Source: Amoebidium appalachense
Lineage: Eukaryota > Ichthyosporea
Assembly (NCBI GenBank): GCA_963693365.1
Contig: CAVNZM010000003.1
Coordinates: 10,168,001-10,232,000, forward strand
DNA: 64,000 nt
Direction: 5' to 3'
The number at the start of each line of letters is the position of its first letter. The stretch's first letter is position 1. The translations under genes and the position numbers were made by a program. Of the stretch, positions 25,353-34,371 are shown in pieces. The notes under the pieces are model-generated. The model worked only from the letters and a program-made list of their open reading frames with translations. It did no database searches and was not told the origin of the DNA.

Positions 25353-25885
25353 TGCAGGCACACGTGTGCAATGCACCATAGTAGTCTTCAACTTGTGCTC
25401 TGTTTTTTTTCCTTGGATCTTTTTGCCGTCGGTTTTCTTTGTAGAAAAAAAAAAACGTGAAAATAAAGGGCTCCGCCCAATGCATCCACAGATCACAAAG
25501 TTTTTTATTTTTTATCGTTAAAATCTTCATAGATTTTTGTTAGAGTGTTTTGGCACACACACAAGCACACACATGCACACACATGCACACACACGCACAC
25601 GTGCAGGCACACGTGTGCAATGCACCATGGTAGTCTTCAGCTTGTGCTCTGTTTTTTTTTCTTGGAACTTTCGTAAAAAAACAAAAGTTTATTTTTGCCG
25701 TCGGTTCAATTCTTTGTATAAAAGAAGAAGAAAAAAAAACGTGAAAATAAAGGGCACTGCCCACTATGTATACACAAATCACAACGGTGTCTATGTTAAT
25801 GAGACCATGGCATGCTCAAACTTTAAGGTACTTTACTAAAAAAATTAAAAATGGCAAAGTTTAGGGCACTGCCCCCCTATCCTGT
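24687..25885. other. non-coding gap with CA arrays and a ~280-bp duplication
   Basis: AATAAA (24739-24744) and an A14 run (24754-24767) follow the first gene. CA arrays lie at 25067-25150, 25288-25345 and 25555-25600. A unit containing a CA array, an ACGTGTGCAATGCACCAT segment, T-runs and ATAAAGGGC is repeated at about 25240-25505 and 25512-25795. No gene is visible. This is the largest gene-free interval in the element, suggesting a regulatory or structural role. Confidence 0.7.
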
Positions 25886-25888
25886 GCA

Positions 25889-26990
25889 CTAGCCCATGTA
25901 GCCTTGGTTCACAGTCTTGAGGGGCGGTGCCGCTGAGGTACGGAGTAAGTTAGGCACCCGGGTCCTACCGTAGAAGTAGGGGGCACCGACCGTCATGTTG
26001 TTGTTGTTGTTGTTGTAGGGGGTGTTGCTGTTGGTGCTGCTGCTGCGGAGGGGGGCAAGGTTTTCCTTCTCCTTGGGGGCAATGTCGATGAACGTGCCGG
26101 ACTTGCGCCGTGATGGTGCCTCCTTGTGGATGCTTTTCTTGATCAGCCCTGCAAACACAATCTTCTCACCTGCACCATACATACGCTCATTCGCAACCCC
26201 ACGCAGCAATGCCTGCATGTCATGGAGGACATCCATGGCGACCCCTTTGAAGAGGGGCGTGGACTTCAACTTGGCTGCCTTTGCAGTGGCCACCATGGTC
26301 TGCAGGAAGCCAGCAACAACACGAGCCAGGTGGCGGGCCACCTCTCTCTCCCTGTGGGGAGTGAGTCCTGCCTTGCACATCCCGACGATGGGCTCCCAGT
26401 TGGCCTCTATCTCCTCCAGGTACCTCTGCATGTAGTCGCCAACCAACTGAGGGTCTGTCTCTACCTTGTGCCTAGTGGATCTCTCATGCTCTGTGAACTG
26501 CGGTAGGAGGATGTCTACCACAGCAGCAGCCACCCCCTTGAGCATGACGCGTTGCGGCACGCGAGTGTTGCCAAAAGCGACTTGCCGTGCAGTTCAGCCA
26601 GTTCTGCAGGCTCAGAGATGGTACCACGCACCAGCATCTCAGGGAGCCATGCCCCATCAAAGTCATCTAGACCCGTGAAGCGTTTTTGGAAGTAGACTTC
26701 GCCCCCTGCATCATAGCCAGCGAAGAAGTCACCTTTCTTGGCGGAGAGGAGGAAGGACGCTGCGTTGGCGGAAACACTGGGCTGTGCTGCATACCCCTCA
26801 GCAAGCGTGCGGTAGGATGCGTAGAAGGGTTGAAGCAGAACAGTGTCAAGATCCAAATCTTTGAGATGCCAGGAGAAGGTGCGGCCAGGAGGAGGCCTGC
26901 GGGCTGGCACAGAATGATGGCTGCTGCGGCGGCAGCAAGAACATCAGCATCGTCTAGAGCTAGAGGGGGCAGGAAGGAGAGGCCTGCCAT
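25889..26990 (-). CDS. unrecognised viral protein, two frame breaks
   Basis: Read from ATG at 26990, the product is about 366 residues in three frames. The first (to ~26890) is Ala/Leu-rich. The second (~26890-26545) has ordinary globular composition. The third (26545-25889) is helical and basic and ends in an Asn-rich stretch (six consecutive Asn near 26000). The breaks are single-base and both shift in the same direction. The coding character either side is clear, so indels in the assembly or recent decay are likely. GCGTCCAAT and GCCAAT boxes lie at 27144-27180 upstream. Function unknown. Confidence 0.6.
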
Positions 26991-27143
26991 GGTTTCCAAA
27001 GTTCGCTGCTTGCAAAAAGACCAGGCTAGAGTGGCTTAGAATATAAGAAAAAGTGTTTGAAGAAGGAACGTTTGCAGGTGGCTTTTGTGCCCTCCATTGC
27101 ACACACGCTGCCGTGCTCCAAAATTCGGTGACTCCTGCTGCAC

Positions 27144-27180
27144 TAGGCGTCCAATAGGAGCACAGGGGAGTCGCCAATGG
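27144..27180. promoter_or_regulatory. internal GCGTCCAAT box pair
   Basis: TAGGCGTCCAATA at 27144-27156 and GTCGCCAATGG at 27170-27180, about 155-190 bp upstream of the gene starting at 26990. The same word is otherwise confined to the TIR ends. Confidence 0.45.
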
Positions 27181-27273
27181 AATGCAAGTCAGCAAAGGCT
27201 ACAGCATTTTGATTGACCGCTCGCACCGCCCGCCAACGGTTCCCTGCACACTTACCATAAACGGAAGGTTCCA

Positions 27274-27861
27274 TTAGAGGATGCCGCGTCCCGATACGTT
27301 TGGCGACCTGGCTGGCGGCCAGACGTAGGGCTTACCGTCCACAACTTGAAGCACCTGCGTACCGCCCCCTCCGCCCCCTCTCCACTCGTAGCTGTTTCCC
27401 TTGCGTGTGCCTGCAGCATTCAAGTTATAAGGACCATATCCCAACGCATTCTGGGTGTTGTGCAGCAGGTAGTTGCCCGCATCCCTCGTGCCATTCCTCA
27501 GGGTCTTCCACGCACTGAATGCACCATTCTGCGCGCCCTGCCCTGCACGCTGCGTGCCCTGCACGGCAGCATCGCCTGTGGCACGCGCAAACCCCTTGAT
27601 CCCCTTGAACACCGTCCCCCCCGCCTCCTCCGCCTTCCCTGCAGTGTAGGTGGCAGCATCCGCAGCCTTGTTGTACATGTAGTTGCCCACCCCCCTCGCA
27701 ATGTCCCCCTTGTGCTTCCACGCATAGTACCCCCCTGCCCCCAAGGCTGCACCGCCCGCCAGGGCCCCCACCCACTTGGCTACCTCTGACGCCTTGTTTG
27801 GCTGGTTCTGCACGTAGATGACACGCGTGTTGCCGCTCCTGCCTCGCGATGACACCCCCAT
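27274..27861 (-). CDS. Gly/Ala-rich predicted membrane-anchored viral protein
   Basis: 195 residues from ATG at 27861. A basic amino terminus is followed by one hydrophobic Gly/Ala-rich segment at residues 29-47. Then comes a long run of short Ala/Gly/Thr repeats resembling amphipathic 11-mers (about 50-135), and a Gly-run and Tyr/Trp-containing tail. Such proteins are common virion or membrane components, but no family is recognised. An AAAAATATTGTGCATG motif lies at 27890-27905 upstream. Confidence 0.7.
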   Translation of the reverse strand: MGVSSRGRSGNTRVIYVQNQPNKASEVAKWVGALAGGAALGAGGYYAWKHKGDIARGVGNYMYNKAADAATYTAGKAEEAGGTVFKGIKGFARATGDAAVQGTQRAGQGAQNGAFSAWKTLRNGTRDAGNYLLHNTQNALGYGPYNLNAAGTRKGNSYEWRGGGGGGTQVLQVVDGKPYVWPPARSPNVSGRGIL

Positions 27862-27958
27862 GGTGATGTGACTTGCACGCCTACTTATGCATGCACAATA
27901 TTTTTATTTTTGTTCGCCAAGTGCCCGCTTGGCCTTGGCCTACTACGTACACTAACGG

Positions 27959-28222
27959 TCAGTGCATGGGCCTGCCATGTGCACGCCTGAGTGCCGCAAA
28001 GGTGGGTCTGGGGCGAGCAAATCGGCCTGCTGCAGACCCTGCCATGGTGCTTGGTTTGAGGAAGAAGGGGTGGCGGGTACCGTGCGGGCATATCTTGTCC
28101 GCAACGGCCCGTGCCATCGCCTGCTGGCCATAGTAGCTAAAGTCTGTGTGCGTGGCGTTTGACGTGCGGGCGGTGAGGGGCTGAAACTGGTCGTTCAGCA
28201 CGATTTGGTAGGTGTTGGCCAT
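27959..28222 (-). CDS. small unrecognised viral protein (87 aa)
   Basis: ATG at 28222 (MANTYQIVLNDQFQ). The amino-terminal half is polar with aromatic residues, and the carboxy-terminal half is basic and Arg/Pro-rich. A TAAAATGTGTG motif is at 28250-28260, 28-38 nt upstream. Function unknown; size and position suggest a minor structural protein. Confidence 0.6.
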   Translation of the reverse strand: MANTYQIVLNDQFQPLTARTSNATHTDFSYYGQQAMARAVADKICPHGTRHPFFLKPSTMAGSAAGRFARPRPTFAALRRAHGRPMH

Positions 28223-28289
28223 GGTGTGCACGCACTACATACACTCTAACACACATTTTATGATCTAGCCCCAACTAGTAGATCTTAAG

Positions 28290-28836
28290 CTAGAAATCCA
28301 GCCCCAACACGCCCCCTGCCTTTGAGCTGCGCGGGTATGCCTCAGGCACCCACGACACTACACGTGGTCCCCCAACAGGCTGGGGCTCCGTGAACAAAAG
28401 CAGGCACACGCCCTCGGGCGATGGCCTCTTGAACCCCTCAAACTTGATCCTGCCCCGCAGGATGCGTATCTCTGCGGCGTACCTGAACGCCAGGTCATGG
28501 AACCAGCGTGCCTCCGTGCGTGCGGGCACGAGGAGCACGCTCTTTCTACCCTTGGATATGTACATCCGTATGGCCTTGCGTAAAAAGGGGGGAATCTCAG
28601 AGAAGGGAGGGTTGACATAGTTTATTTTCTCGCTGGACCACACGCCGTCGTCTGTGAGTGCGCAAGGGTCCTCCCCCCTCCCGCCAGGTGATGGGGCAGG
28701 GGTCGTTGAGTGCGCCAAACTCCTTTTCGAGTGCACCCAGCACCCATGCAGGCGTCTGCACCTTGTCAGTGTCCACTCCTGCCTTCCTCTTGTCCTGTGT
28801 AGCCTTGTACACCCCGCAGCAGCTGCCCAACCCCAT
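28290..28836 (-). CDS. phage-type adenine-N6 DNA methyltransferase (Dam-like), frame-broken
   Basis: Transfers methyl from S-adenosylmethionine to adenine in DNA. From ATG 28836 the first frame has the family's opening (QTPAWVLGALEKEFG, then a DPCP segment). After a one-base break in a C-run near 28675-28690, the second frame has the catalytic NPPFSE, the LLVPARTEARWFHD segment and ILRGRIKF, all in the order of the phage N6-adenine methyltransferase family. Total length ~181 residues is close to that family. It may mark viral DNA or protect it from host or competitor nucleases. Without the break all key motifs are present. Confidence 0.8.
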
Positions 28837-28849
28837 GATGATCCGCACA

Positions 28850-28985
28850 GCTGGTCCCGCACCTGTGGGCCGCCAAAATTTCGCGGGCCACGGGTCGGGC
28901 CGGGCCGGGCCGGGTCGCGGCAGGGCCGGCTCGGGTCGGGTCGACCCGGAGAAGTCCGGGTCGGGTCAGGGCCTGCGGCCCGCAC
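28850..28985. repeat. GGGTC/GGGCC-rich tract
   Basis: Short GC-rich repeats (GGGTCGGGCC-like) just upstream of the methyltransferase gene. Open frames through it are repeat artefacts. Confidence 0.6.
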
Positions 28986-29069
28986 ATGGGCGATTAGCCT
29001 GATATGGCAGTTACCCATTTGGGCTAGTTTTGAAGGCTGCCGGTTGGTGGGGCGTCTTTGTTTTTTTTT

Positions 29070-30397
29070 TCAAGACGGGCGTGCACGCCTTGCGCTGCGC
29101 CTCAGCACCACTTGCTCCTCTTGGTGTTCAAACGCCAATTTTTTGAGTTCCCGTGCCTTGCGTTTTTCTTTGTCTTTCTGCGTCTGTGCACGCGTGCCCT
29201 TGTGGCGTGCAAGTTCACGCCCTTGAAACGCCAGCTCCTCACGGGCTTTTTCCTTGGCGGTCTCCTTGCGGGCAGCGCGCATCCCGCTGCTGGGCGGTAC
29301 AGACACGCTGGTAGGTGGCACCTTCTTTAGCATGGTGTCTGGCCAAGCGTAGCGTAGGCCTGGCGTGTGTTTCCTCATCCCCCCTGTGGCTGCGTTGCGT
29401 AGCGCCCACCCACTTGCATCCTTGTAGGCGAGCGTGTAGACGTCCTTGGACCAGTTTCTGCCCTCCTTTTCAAACGGTCCCTTTGGCTTTTTGAGTGCAC
29501 GCACGTGCACGCCCTCCGTGTGCCCCATCTTGGCACGTAGCTCACCCTTTTGTTTCCTGTTCTCCAGCCACGTGTTGATGCTGTTCCACCGTTCGGCCCT
29601 CTGGGTCATCTTGTTGGGCTCTCTACCGATCGAACCATGGTACGTGTCGTTGTAATCCTCCAACACATTTTCCAACCCTTCCCCCGTCCACTTGCCCGTG
29701 TCGTTGGCCTCCATGTACTTGCTCAATCCTTGCTTTAGGGTGCGATGGAACCGTTCTACCATGGCCACGTTGCGTGGTTTTCGGCCTGGCTTTTGCGGGA
29801 GGATGGTGATGTCGTGTTGATCGTAGTACTTTTTCATTGTATTGCTGAGGAACTCCGTGCCCTTGTCCGTAAAGATCTGCTTTACCTCTGTAGGTTGTAG
29901 GTTTTCCTCCCCCTCGTTGCTTTCGTCCTTCATCTCCCTGATGGTCTTTAACGCTTTGTGCACTGCCCTCTGCATCTCCCCGGCGGCCCGTTGCTGATGG
30001 TGAGGTGCTCGTTTTTCCCGCTCCCTGAGCTCTTTGTTTTTATGGGCACGACCGTCGCCTGCCTTGTGTTCATGTCAATCATGCTCAATCCCCCCTTGTA
30101 CCACCTGTTTGCCTTTGAGTAACGCGGCATAAAAAACAGATCGGCAGCCACGCTGTTTGGCCGTGCTGTGGTGGTGAGGTAGTCCTTCCTCTCGATACGA
30201 TGGGGGGCGAGCACCTCCTTGAGGGATTCCTGCTGCCCGGTGTTTCTTCTGGACAGGTAGGCACGCACGGCCGGTTGCCCTACCCTCTTGTCTTTTGCTT
30301 TTGCACGCCGCCACAGTGCCTGCACGGTGGGGGGGAGCTTGAAGGTGGCGTAGGTCTCCTCAATCACCTGCTCAATGCCCTTGTCTCTGGCCACCAT
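29070..30397 (-). CDS. retroviral-type (DDE) integrase, one frame break
   Basis: Inserts the element into host DNA and would account for the 5-bp duplication. From 30397 the first frame has a His/Cys-poor amino domain, then the core's first catalytic Asp (residue 86, in NSVAADLFFM) and an IDMNTRQATVVP strand. After a one-base break at a GGGCCGCCGGGG segment near 29980, the second frame carries the second Asp (IFTDKGTEF) and the catalytic Glu (VAMVERFHRTLKQ). It then has a DYNDTYH segment and a long Lys/Arg-rich tail. Order and spacing match Polinton integrases. Total ~442 residues. The core triad is complete if the break is an indel error. Confidence 0.88.
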
Positions 30398-30418
30398 GGT
30401 GGTTTCCTGTGCTCGCTA

Positions 30419-30994
30419 CTAGTCGGTTGACACTTTCTCCTCGGGCACCCTTCTTGGCCTGCGGGTGTTGGTGGTCTTTCTGGTCGTTTTTTTGGCCTTG
30501 GGGGCAGGGGGTGCCTGGAGCTTGATGGGGTGGTCGGGGATGAGGGGGTGTGGGTGCAATGGGGTGACGTCCTTTTCCGTGTCCGTGCTGCCTGTGCTTG
30601 AGGCCATACCCTCATCATCGTCGAGTAGGGTGAGCACGGCGGATTGTAGCTCTTGTGGTGGGGGAGGGGGTGACTGGGGTGGGGAGGGGAAGGCAAAGAG
30701 GGGCTCAAAGGGGGGTGTAGGGGAGAGGAGGTCGTGGGGGAAAGGGGTGTCTGGCCGGGGGGAGGGGGTGGGGTGCTCGTGCAGTAGCACCTCCCTGATG
30801 GTGCTTGCATTCTCTTTCAACCACTCTGTAAAGGGTCTCCACTCTAGCCCCTTTTCTGTGCAAACCAACATCTCCCCTTCCTTGGGCGGGTGTTTTGGGA
30901 ACACGAGGTCGTAGGCTTCAGTAGATGGGTGGGCTAGCACACCCACGTACCCGCCTGCACGCGTGAGCAGATTGAGCCTGGTTACGTTAGACAT
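30419..30994 (-). CDS. Pro-rich unrecognised viral protein (191 aa)
   Basis: ATG at 30994. Residues 1-70 form a compact domain (LLTRAGGYVGVLAHPS, then GEMLVCTEKGLEWRPF). A Pro-rich linker (75-115), an acidic patch and a Lys/Arg-rich tail follow. An AAAAAATGTGC motif sits at 31026-31036. No family recognised. It ends 22 nt before the integrase start and may be co-expressed with it. Confidence 0.65.
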   Translation of the reverse strand: MSNVTRLNLLTRAGGYVGVLAHPSTEAYDLVFPKHPPKEGEMLVCTEKGLEWRPFTEWLKENASTIREVLLHEHPTPSPRPDTPFPHDLLSPTPPFEPLFAFPSPPQSPPPPPQELQSAVLTLLDDDEGMASSTGSTDTEKDVTPLHPHPLIPDHPIKLQAPPAPKAKKTTRKTTNTRRPRRVPEEKVSTD

Positions 30995-31187
30995 CTTGGT
31001 CTTGTTTTTCCCTTTTATTATGGTTGCACATTTTTTCGTACGGAGATGGTAGTAGGCAACTCAGTTGTGAGAATGATTGTCGACCTTGCACGTATATATT
31101 TTACCACCTGCTGTGCCATCATGTGTGTTGCACTCGTGGTGGCGTCCTACGGCACAGCCGTACTCATACCGGAACTTGCCAAACGTA

Positions 31188-31805
31188 ATGTTTTGGCTCA
31201 TCATCCTACCCCTCACAGGTGTGGTCATGTGCCAGGCACAATGGGTGGCGTATGCCTGGCTCGACGTGGACACCCACCCTGACGTGGCCGGGCACTGTGT
31301 GATGTGGGCACCCTACTGGCTGGGCTCGTGGCTGTATGTGGCCTCCCCCCTCGCCTACATGCTGGCAGCAGCGTGCTGGGCCCGATCCATGCGTGTGACG
31401 ACCACGTTGTTCTTCCCACGGGCCGTGGCGTACATGGTGTGTGCCTCCCTCCTCCCCCTAAGTGCCCTCTATGGCATGACGTGCGTGTTTGAACCGTCGG
31501 TGTTTGGCTACGTGTTTCTTGTGTTGAGGGGCGTGCTGGCGTGTGCCACCCTCGTCTGTGCACGGTACATGCTCTCCCTGTCCGTGCCCGTGCTCACCAG
31601 GAACATTGTGCTGTGCGTGTGGGTGCATGCAGGCCTTGCACTGGCAGGCATTGTGTTTGACGAGCTCCACTGGAACTTGTGGGAGTTTGGGTTTTTGGAG
31701 AACGGGTTTCTGACCACGTTGGGATACACACTGCTCGCCTGCTGCCTGCTTGCCCTCTGGTACCTCATACTCTACTGCATGGACGTGCTGGGCCCCTACA
31801 CGTAG
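31188..31805 (+). CDS. polytopic membrane protein (six or seven predicted helices)
   Basis: 205 residues from ATG 31188. Hydrophobic segments lie near residues 1-22, 45-67, 75-100, 108-130, 142-160 and 175-198, with short polar loops, many Cys and Trp, and an acidic FDELHW loop before the last segment. Probably an integral protein of a host or virion membrane. A TATATATTTTACC stretch lies 80-95 nt upstream. No family recognised; a channel, receptor or lipid enzyme cannot be distinguished. It converges on the fiber-like gene, with stops 2 nt apart. Confidence 0.65.
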   Translation: MFWLIILPLTGVVMCQAQWVAYAWLDVDTHPDVAGHCVMWAPYWLGSWLYVASPLAYMLAAACWARSMRVTTTLFFPRAVAYMVCASLLPLSALYGMTCVFEPSVFGYVFLVLRGVLACATLVCARYMLSLSVPVLTRNIVLCVWVHAGLALAGIVFDELHWNLWEFGFLENGFLTTLGYTLLACCLLALWYLILYCMDVLGPYT

Positions 31806-31807
31806 TT

Positions 31808-33817
31808 TTAGGGCATGGTCCATTTTGGCCCGTTGTCCCAGTCGCCCACATCCACGACGTTGTGGTCGGTTCCGTACTTACCCTGGTTGTTCTTCCAGGC
31901 CTCGAGCTCGGCGGCGTAGTTGTCGTAGTCGGTGGCGGCCCGGCGTGCCTTCCTCTTGCCCATCTTGCCAATGCCCGTGCCTAGCTTACCTCCGTACCTC
32001 TGTGCGAGTTTGCATGCCCCCTTGCCCACGGCAGACACGGCATCACCGACCACAGGTATGACCCCCATCAAGTCCATCACACTCTCCACAATGTCCAACG
32101 GGCTTGGTTTGAACGTTTCCTCTTCGACGAAGTCTCTTAGCACGGGCACAAAGTTGATCTCCCTAGGCCTCACCATAAACCACAGGTCGTTTTCCTGCAT
32201 GCTCTGTGGTACCTTTCCGTTGGGCATGTGTGCACGTATGGTGTTGAGGTACTGTTTGAGGGCCGAGCCCACCGGTTCCCATAGCTGGTCCACCTCGTCC
32301 CAGGGGTCGGGGGAAACGGTTTCGTTGTAGTTTAGACGTAGCACCCGGCTTGTCACCCTGTACGTGAGCTCCATTTCCGGGTGGGGTAGTGACCCTTTGG
32401 GGCCCGAATACACGCTCTTGTTGGTCCCCCCCAAATCACCGACGGCGCTGACGGTGGTTTCGTATTGAAACATGACGCTGGGAAACTTGTAGTGGACCTT
32501 GTGGTCAAGTTTCACGTAGCCCATGCGTGTGGTGGTGTAGTCGTTGGGGCCCCTGTTGGAGAAGTGCAGGAGGCCCGGCCTGAAGTACCGTGTCTTGGTT
32601 GTGCCCGATATGGTCTCTTGCTCCTGTGCCCACACCCTGCTCTTTATCCAGTTTGTGAGAACCTTGTCGTCGTAGGGGAACTTTCCGCCCCCGGGCAGGT
32701 CGGGGTTGTCCTCGTTGATGTAGTCCATGTGCCAGTCGTTGTTGGTGTCGTGCAGGTCCGTGTGGTCAACCTCTGTGTTGATGATGGGCACGTCCTGCAG
32801 GTACTCGGCCTTCTCGACGACGACCTGGTTGAGCTCGTACAGCTGGCTGCTGTCTAGGTTGGCGGTGAGCTTGCCGGCAATGTGCTGCTGCAGCGGCTCC
32901 CCCCGGGGCACGGTGCCCATGACAATGTCGTACGTCATGAACGGTAAGACCGTCCCTGCTGATGCCCTTCTTGTTGTAGGCGTAGTTGTTGTTGAGGGGG
33001 TACGTGTTTGATGATATGACGGCCTCCATGGTTGGGGTGTAGGGCCAAAGGGTGGCGTGTCTTGCCTCGTCCGTTTCGTTTTCGTAGAAGTTGGTGTACG
33101 TGTGGCCGTCGTCCTTGTCCTGCCCGTTTATGCCGACATGGTCGAACTTGAAGCATGCGGTTCGTGCAGACATGGGGTAGTGGTGGGTCTGGAACGTGAT
33201 GGTCTGTCTCTCCTCGTCCCAGCCCCCAAAAAAGAGGGGGTGCCCATGCTGTGTGGGGTGTCTGGGCTGCTTATCATGGGGAACTTGGGGAAGTCGGGGC
33301 GTTCGGGCAGGGCTGTCTTGATCTGTCTGTTTATGGTACGCACCGACGTCCACCCGTCGGAAAACAAAAAGTTTGGCCGGACCCACATGGAGTAGGGAAA
33401 TATCGGGTCGGGGGTCAGGCCTTCCAGCCTCAGCAGGCGACGTACAATGTTGTCTTCAAAGTTCTCCTTGTCGTCCCCCCACAGCACCTTTACTATAGTG
33501 TCCAGGGTTTCCTTCATGGTGTCGTAGACGGTGTGCTCCTCCCAGTTCTTGACCATGCCCTTTTCCAACAGCACCACCCTCCTCTCCAGGTCGTCCAGCC
33601 GGTCGGTCACCTCCGCCACGGGCATGAAGGTACCGGCCCCCACCTCGTCCACCTTCAAGAAGGCAGGTCCCGCTCGGGGGAGGCTTTTGGGCAGCTCGAG
33701 GACGTAGCTGTCGTGCCCGTGCCCGCTCGAGTCGGGTCGGATGCCGACGTAGTAGTCTCTGCTTTTTGGACCCACCAGGGAGACTCCCTCGGTAACGTGC
33801 CACGGCAAACTGTTCAT
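31808..33817 (-). CDS. fiber-like protein 2 (~669 aa, two compensating frame breaks)
   Basis: ATG at 33817. The first ~30 residues (W-x-V-x2-G, then YYVGIRPD and HDSYVLELP) match the start of fiber-like protein 1, suggesting a shared capsid anchor. A short coiled coil (DRLDDLERRVVLLEKG) follows. The frame breaks in a homopolymer cluster near 33232-33240 and returns near 32940. The middle is Asn/Thr/Tyr-rich beta-like sequence, and the carboxy-terminal part has a hydrophobic Gly/Val/Ala segment and a basic patch. By architecture it is a virion attachment or spike protein; this is inference. Confidence 0.65.
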
Positions 33818-33839
33818 GGTGAGTTTACTAGTGTGTTAG

Positions 33840-33906
33840 AAATAATTTAGTTTCTCGGTGCCAGTAGGGGAATTCCCTGGGAAACGTGCCACTGCAAATG
33901 ACTCAT
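33840..33906 (-). pseudogene. relic third fiber-gene start
   Basis: An ATG at 33906 opens a short frame whose first residues (W-H-V-x-x-G-x-x-L) and whose nucleotides (ACTCACC before ATG, GTGGCACGTT after) match the start of the gene at 33817. It stops within about 20 codons. It looks like a leftover of a tandem duplication of the fiber anchor. Confidence 0.55.
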
Positions 33907-33948
33907 GGTGAGTCTTAATACCCCGTAGAGAAAAATTCACCTTGGCAC

Positions 33949-34371
33949 CTAGGGTAGCCAGCTACCTGTCTCGGTTGCATATGGGTAGTCGGCAAAGTAG
34001 TTTGGATCGTGGAAGTTGAGGTCTGTTCTCGGAATGCTAGATTTGTTGACATATTCGCTAAAGTGGGGGTACCTGGCAATCACCTGCACGTTGAATGCAT
34101 TGTAGCCTGACGCATTGCCAAAGCTATAGGTGTCAGAGGCTCTATTGGTCACCCTTATTCGTAGCCAGAAATCTGTCCCGTTTCCTGTGGGCTGTAGTTC
34201 CCCCTCGATCAGACCACACCCTATGGCAAACGGGTAATGGCCGTTCGGACTAACAGGGTCCACACAGGCCATGGACACCCGACCTTCCTGCACCATGAAC
34301 TGGAATTGGTTGTTGCCGAGCGCCTTCCAAAACTCGTGCACGATGAGCAGTTCGGCCCCTGGCTGTGTCAT
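33949..34371 (-). CDS. putative fiber head domain (140 aa)
   Basis: ATG at 34371 overlaps the stop of the upstream shaft gene in the sequence TGATG. The product is Asn/Gly/aromatic-rich, beta-type, with no helix or signal peptide. That suits a receptor-binding head. It may be a separate protein translated by termination-reinitiation, or the true carboxy end of the shaft protein separated by a one-base indel just before the stop. No family match can be claimed. Confidence 0.6.
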   Translation of the reverse strand: MTQPGAELLIVHEFWKALGNNQFQFMVQEGRVSMACVDPVSPNGHYPFAIGCGLIEGELQPTGNGTDFWLRIRVTNRASDTYSFGNASGYNAFNVQVIARYPHFSEYVNKSSIPRTDLNFHDPNYFADYPYATETGSWLP

